Positions 61,250 through 64,000 of a DNA stretch of 64,000 nucleotides are shown piece after piece. A program made the translations under genes and the position numbers. Positions within the stretch are counted from its first letter, which is position 1. Each line of letters starts with the position of its first letter. The notes below the pieces were generated by a model. That model was given only the letters and a program-made list of their open reading frames with translations. It did not search any database and had not been told where the DNA came from. The stretch is taken from the NCBI GenBank assembly GCA_900772095.1, contig CAAGQJ010000012.1:1-64000 (forward strand). The letters are read 5' to 3'. The DNA is from Bacilli bacterium. Its GTDB lineage: Bacteria > Bacillota_I > Bacilli_A > RF39 > UBA660.

Positions 61250-62236
61250 ATGAAAAAATATGTTACTTTAATTGGATGTGTTTTAATACTTGCTTTTTTT
61301 GCAATATTATATACGTTTGATTTAAAGAAAAATAATTCTAGTAATCTTACTCATGTTACTGTAGCAGAAGTGACACATAGTGTTTTTTATGCTCCACAAT
61401 ATGTAGCACTTTCTAATGGTTATTTTAAAGATGAAGGGCTTGATGTTGAGGTTATTTTAACAAGTGGTGCTGATAATGTTATGGCTGCTGTGTTGTCGGG
61501 AGATGTTGATATAGGATTATCTGGTAGTGAAGCAACAATTTATGTATATAATGGTGGTGAAAAGGATTATATTAAGACTTTTGCACAACTTACTCAAAAA
61601 GATGGTTCTTTTATTATTTCAAGGGAAAAACTTGATAATTTTACTTTAGAAGATTTAAGAGGAAAGTATATTATTGGTGGTAGAACCGGTGGTATGCCTC
61701 TTATGACACTTGAATGGGTTTTAAAGAATAATAATATTATGCCTGGTAAGGATGTAACAATTGATACTAGTATTCAGTTTGCTTCTATGGCAAGTGCTTT
61801 TATTGGAGGAACTGGGGACTTTGTTTCATTGTTTGAACCACTTGCTACACAAGTAGTAAATCAAGGATATGGTTATAAAGTTGCATCATTAGGTTCTTTG
61901 GGAGGTATTGTACCATATACAGCTTATAATGCTAGAATTAGTTACATTGAAAATAATAAAGATGTTATTGAAGCATTTACACGTGCTATTGAAAAGGGTA
62001 TTAAATTTGTACATGATAATGATAGTGAAACTATTGCTAAAGTTATTTTAGAGCATTTCCCTGATACTTCTTTAAAGGATTTAACTAGTTCTGTTGAAAG
62101 TTATAAACTAAATGATAGTTGGCCCGAAACTACTACTTTTACTGAAGAATCATTTAATCATTTACAAGATATTGCAATAGAAGCTGGTCAGTTAAAAGAA
62201 AAAGTAAATTATAAAGATTTGATTTATGTTAGATAA
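61250..62236 (+). CDS. ABC transporter substrate-binding protein (NMT1/SsuA type), membrane-anchored
   Basis: 328 residues. N-terminal membrane helix (~5-23) without a proper lipobox, then a periplasmic-binding-protein type 2 fold: VFYAPQYVALSNGYFKDEGL, VMAAVLSGDVDIGLSGSEA, RGKYIIGGRTGGMPLMTLEW and GTGDFVSLFEPLATQV. These features match the NMT1/SsuA/ThiY group, which bind sulfonates, nitrate, or pyrimidine precursors of thiamine; the ligand cannot be told. Start at 61250 follows GGAGG; a TTGACA (61189-61194) with a loosely spaced TATAAT lies upstream. No TPP or other riboswitch is visible in 61110-61249. Confidence 0.9.
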   Translation: MKKYVTLIGCVLILAFFAILYTFDLKKNNSSNLTHVTVAEVTHSVFYAPQYVALSNGYFKDEGLDVEVILTSGADNVMAAVLSGDVDIGLSGSEATIYVYNGGEKDYIKTFAQLTQKDGSFIISREKLDNFTLEDLRGKYIIGGRTGGMPLMTLEWVLKNNNIMPGKDVTIDTSIQFASMASAFIGGTGDFVSLFEPLATQVVNQGYGYKVASLGSLGGIVPYTAYNARISYIENNKDVIEAFTRAIEKGIKFVHDNDSETIAKVILEHFPDTSLKDLTSSVESYKLNDSWPETTTFTEESFNHLQDIAIEAGQLKEKVNYKDLIYVR

Positions 62237-62978
62237 TATTTTAGAAATTAAAAACTTAAGTAAAATTTATCATGATAAAAATGGTGAAACTCTTGCTTTA
62301 AATAATGTTTCTTTTGATGTTAAGGATAAAGAATTTATTTCTATAGTTGGACCTTCTGGTTGTGGCAAGAGTACTATACTTGGGATAATTGCTAATATTA
62401 TGGATAAATCTAGTGGGGATATTATTTTTAATAAGAAGAGTCCTGTTATAGGATATATGCTTCAGCAGGATTCTTTGTTTTCTTGGAAAACAGTATTTCA
62501 AAATTGTCTACTTGGTTTGGAAATTAAGGGTATAGATACTAAGGAAAATAGGGATAGAGTTTTAAGATTATTAAATACTTATGGTTTATCTGATTTTACC
62601 AATAAATATCCGGATAGTTTATCTGGTGGTATGAGGCAGAGGGTTGCTTTAATTAGAACGCTTGCTATTATGCCTGATATTTTATTACTTGATGAACCTT
62701 TTAGTGCTCTTGATTATCAGACAAGACTTACTTTATCTGATGATTTATATAATATTATAAAAAGCGAGAAAAAAACTGCAATTATGGTTACTCATGATAT
62801 TGCAGAGGCTATAAGTATGTCAGATAGAATAATTGTTTTAACTAAAAGACCTGGTTCTATTAAGAGTATATATGATATTAATTTGAATAATAAAGGTAAA
62901 CCTACAGAAAATAGAAAAGATAAGGAATTTATTAAATACTATGATATGTTATGGAAGGAATTAGACCATCATGTTTAG
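62226..62978 (+). CDS. ABC transporter ATP-binding protein (SsuB/TauB type)
   Basis: 250 residues. Walker A GPSGCGKST, Q loop MLQQDSLF, signature LSGGMRQR, Walker B ILLLDEPFSALD and H loop VTHDI. It matches the nitrate/sulfonate/taurine family of importer ATPases. It overlaps the binding-protein gene by 11 nt and the permease gene by 8 nt, so the three are one translationally coupled operon. Confidence 0.95.
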   Translation: MLDNILEIKNLSKIYHDKNGETLALNNVSFDVKDKEFISIVGPSGCGKSTILGIIANIMDKSSGDIIFNKKSPVIGYMLQQDSLFSWKTVFQNCLLGLEIKGIDTKENRDRVLRLLNTYGLSDFTNKYPDSLSGGMRQRVALIRTLAIMPDILLLDEPFSALDYQTRLTLSDDLYNIIKSEKKTAIMVTHDIAEAISMSDRIIVLTKRPGSIKSIYDINLNNKGKPTENRKDKEFIKYYDMLWKELDHHV

Positions 62979-63747
62979 TGATGAGCATAATCTTTATTTA
63001 AAAAAGAAAAAGAAAGAAAAACGTATAATTCTTTTTTTTAAAGTATTTATTATAGTGTTTATTATCTTTGTTTGGGAAGTACTGGCTAAATATAACTTAA
63101 TTAATACATTTTTATTTTCTTCTCCATCTTTGATTGTTAAGACAATTGTTAATTTGTATAAGGAAAGCAATTTATTAAATCATGTTTTTGTCACATTTAT
63201 GGAAACTGTTGTTAGTTTCAGTGTCGCTACTTTAATTGGTATTTTAGTTGCTACATTTATGTGGTGGAATGATAAAGTTGCTAAAATTCTTGATCCTTAT
63301 CTTACTGTTCTTAATTCTTTACCTAAAGTTTCTTTGGGACCACTTATTATTATATGGTGTGGCGCAGGTATTAAATCAATTATACTTATGGCTATCTTAA
63401 TATCTGTTTTTAACACTATTATTAGTATGTATAATGCTTTTGTATCTACAGATAAGTTAAAAATTACACTACTAGAGTCTTTTAATGCTAGAAAGTATCA
63501 AATATTTAGTAAATTAGTATTTAGGTCTAACTTGCCTACTTTGATTAATGTTTTAAAAATTAACATCAGTATGTCTTTAATTGGGGTTATTATGGGTGAA
63601 CTTTTGGTATCTAAGCAAGGAATTGGTTATTTAATTACATATGGTTCACAAGTATTTAACTTAAATTTAATTATTTCATCTATTTTTATACTGGGCATAT
63701 TATCATATATTTTATATGTAATAGTAGAGAAAATAAAAAAAGAATGA
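62971..63747 (+). CDS. ABC transporter permease (SsuC/TauC type)
   Basis: 258 residues with about six membrane helices. The BPD_transp_1 coupling loop is visible as LLESFNARKYQIFSKLVFRSNLPTL (EAA-loop equivalent), preceded by LNSLPKVSLGPLIIIW, typical of the SsuC/TauC/ThiX permeases. Last gene of the importer operon; ends in a hairpin pair at 63742-63792. Confidence 0.93.
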   Translation: MFSDEHNLYLKKKKKEKRIILFFKVFIIVFIIFVWEVLAKYNLINTFLFSSPSLIVKTIVNLYKESNLLNHVFVTFMETVVSFSVATLIGILVATFMWWNDKVAKILDPYLTVLNSLPKVSLGPLIIIWCGAGIKSIILMAILISVFNTIISMYNAFVSTDKLKITLLESFNARKYQIFSKLVFRSNLPTLINVLKINISMSLIGVIMGELLVSKQGIGYLITYGSQVFNLNLIISSIFILGILSYILYVIVEKIKKE

Positions 63748-63792
63748 AATAAATTTCATTCTTCAACCTCTTTTGAGGTTGTTTTCTTTTGT
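63742..63792 (+). terminator. double-hairpin terminator of the ABC operon
   Basis: First stem GAATGAAAT (63742-63750) with ATTTCATTC (63753-63761) covers the stop codon. Second stem CAACCTC (63764-63770) with GAGGTTG (63775-63781), loop TTTT, is followed by TTTTCTTTT and is the likely terminator. Confidence 0.8.
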
Positions 63793-63838
63793 AATAAAAT
63801 ATTATTATAATTATATGTACTTAAAATGATAACGATTT

Positions 63839-63961
63839 TTATAAGTTTAAAATTTTAATTACAATAGCAAATATTGCATATATCAATATTACTAACCAAA
63901 AGTTTGTACCACCTTTTTTCTTACATATATTAATTAATTCATTTTCATTAATTTCATTATT
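63839..63961 (-). other. possible membrane microprotein without an in-frame start codon
   Basis: On the minus strand an open stretch of about 40 codons reads NNEINENELINICKKKGG then TNFWLVILIYAIFAIV, IKILNL and TAA: a charged start followed by one membrane helix, which looks like real coding sequence. A strong AGGAGGG lies upstream (63965-63972), but the ATG it serves (63957) is in another frame and stops after seven codons. Either there is a frameshift (error or programmed), a non-AUG start, or the likeness is chance. Nothing else is seen in 63793-64000. Confidence 0.35.
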
Positions 63962-64000
63962 CTTCCCTCCTATTTATGCTTCATAAGATTTTTCTTTATT

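Overview
The window is 64 kb of AT-rich, gene-dense chromosome. Almost all long runs of genes lie on the minus strand, which suggests one replichore arm. The gene set points to a low-GC Firmicute of the class Bacilli, probably an uncultivated gut lineage of the RF39 or Erysipelotrichales type; this is inferred from gene content only. Markers include YutD, a ComN-type regulator, a YqfQ/VrrA-like protein beside trmK-rpoD-dnaG, YqeG-YqeH, RNase Y, Rel and a PolA whose proofreading domain looks inactive. UGA is used as a stop (infB/rbfA and rel/dtd overlap at ATGA), so the code is standard, not the Mycoplasma code. YunB, YlbJ, a YutH-like protein and the VrrA-like protein suggest an endospore former or a recent descendant of one. 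Many starts follow GGTGAT-type ribosome sites, and several genes are shorter than their longest reading frame because the ribosome site fixes an internal ATG.

Layout. 1-243: tRNA-Tyr, -Thr and -Val with a consensus promoter. 316-5.5 kb: S1-domain protein, NifU-like protein, YutH-like protein, two uncharacterised acidic proteins, DUF1292, YutD, YunB and ferredoxin. 5.5-11.2 kb: RluB and an envelope block (D,D-carboxypeptidase, two lipoproteins, a membrane-anchored M23+GH24 wall hydrolase, a degenerate NodB-like protein). 11.2-19.2 kb: mutM-polA, a tiny plus-strand RNA, rny, pnp and rpsO. 19.3-25.3 kb: a cadherin-like surface protein and the rimP-nusA-rnpM-infB-rbfA operon. 25.4-31 kb: CPBP protease, phosphoesterase, VrrA-like protein, then dnaG-rpoD-trmK. 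31-40.4 kb: L,D-transpeptidase, HerA-like ATPase, yqeGH, an unknown two-repeat protein, rel-dtd, ComN-like protein and truB. 40.5-54.2 kb: a 1,219-residue modular surface protein, mutS-rsmI, YlbL protease, YlbJ, two type IV prepilins (one with the same C-terminal module as the 1,219-residue protein) and a divergent PilB/GspE ATPase. 54.3-59.4 kb: priA, a nucleotidyltransferase and pcrA. 59.5-61.1 kb: a small gene predicted to be leaderless and a holin plus M23 lysis-like pair. 61.2-63.8 kb: an ABC importer (binding protein, ATPase, permease).

Most genes are housekeeping: translation, RNA decay, replication, repair and the stringent response. The more unusual content is the 40.5-54.2 kb pilin/surface-protein system, the phage-like lysis pair without a prophage, the cysteine-rich two-enzyme wall hydrolase, a RimP reduced to one domain, and a 41-nt RNA consisting of a consensus promoter followed at once by an intrinsic terminator.
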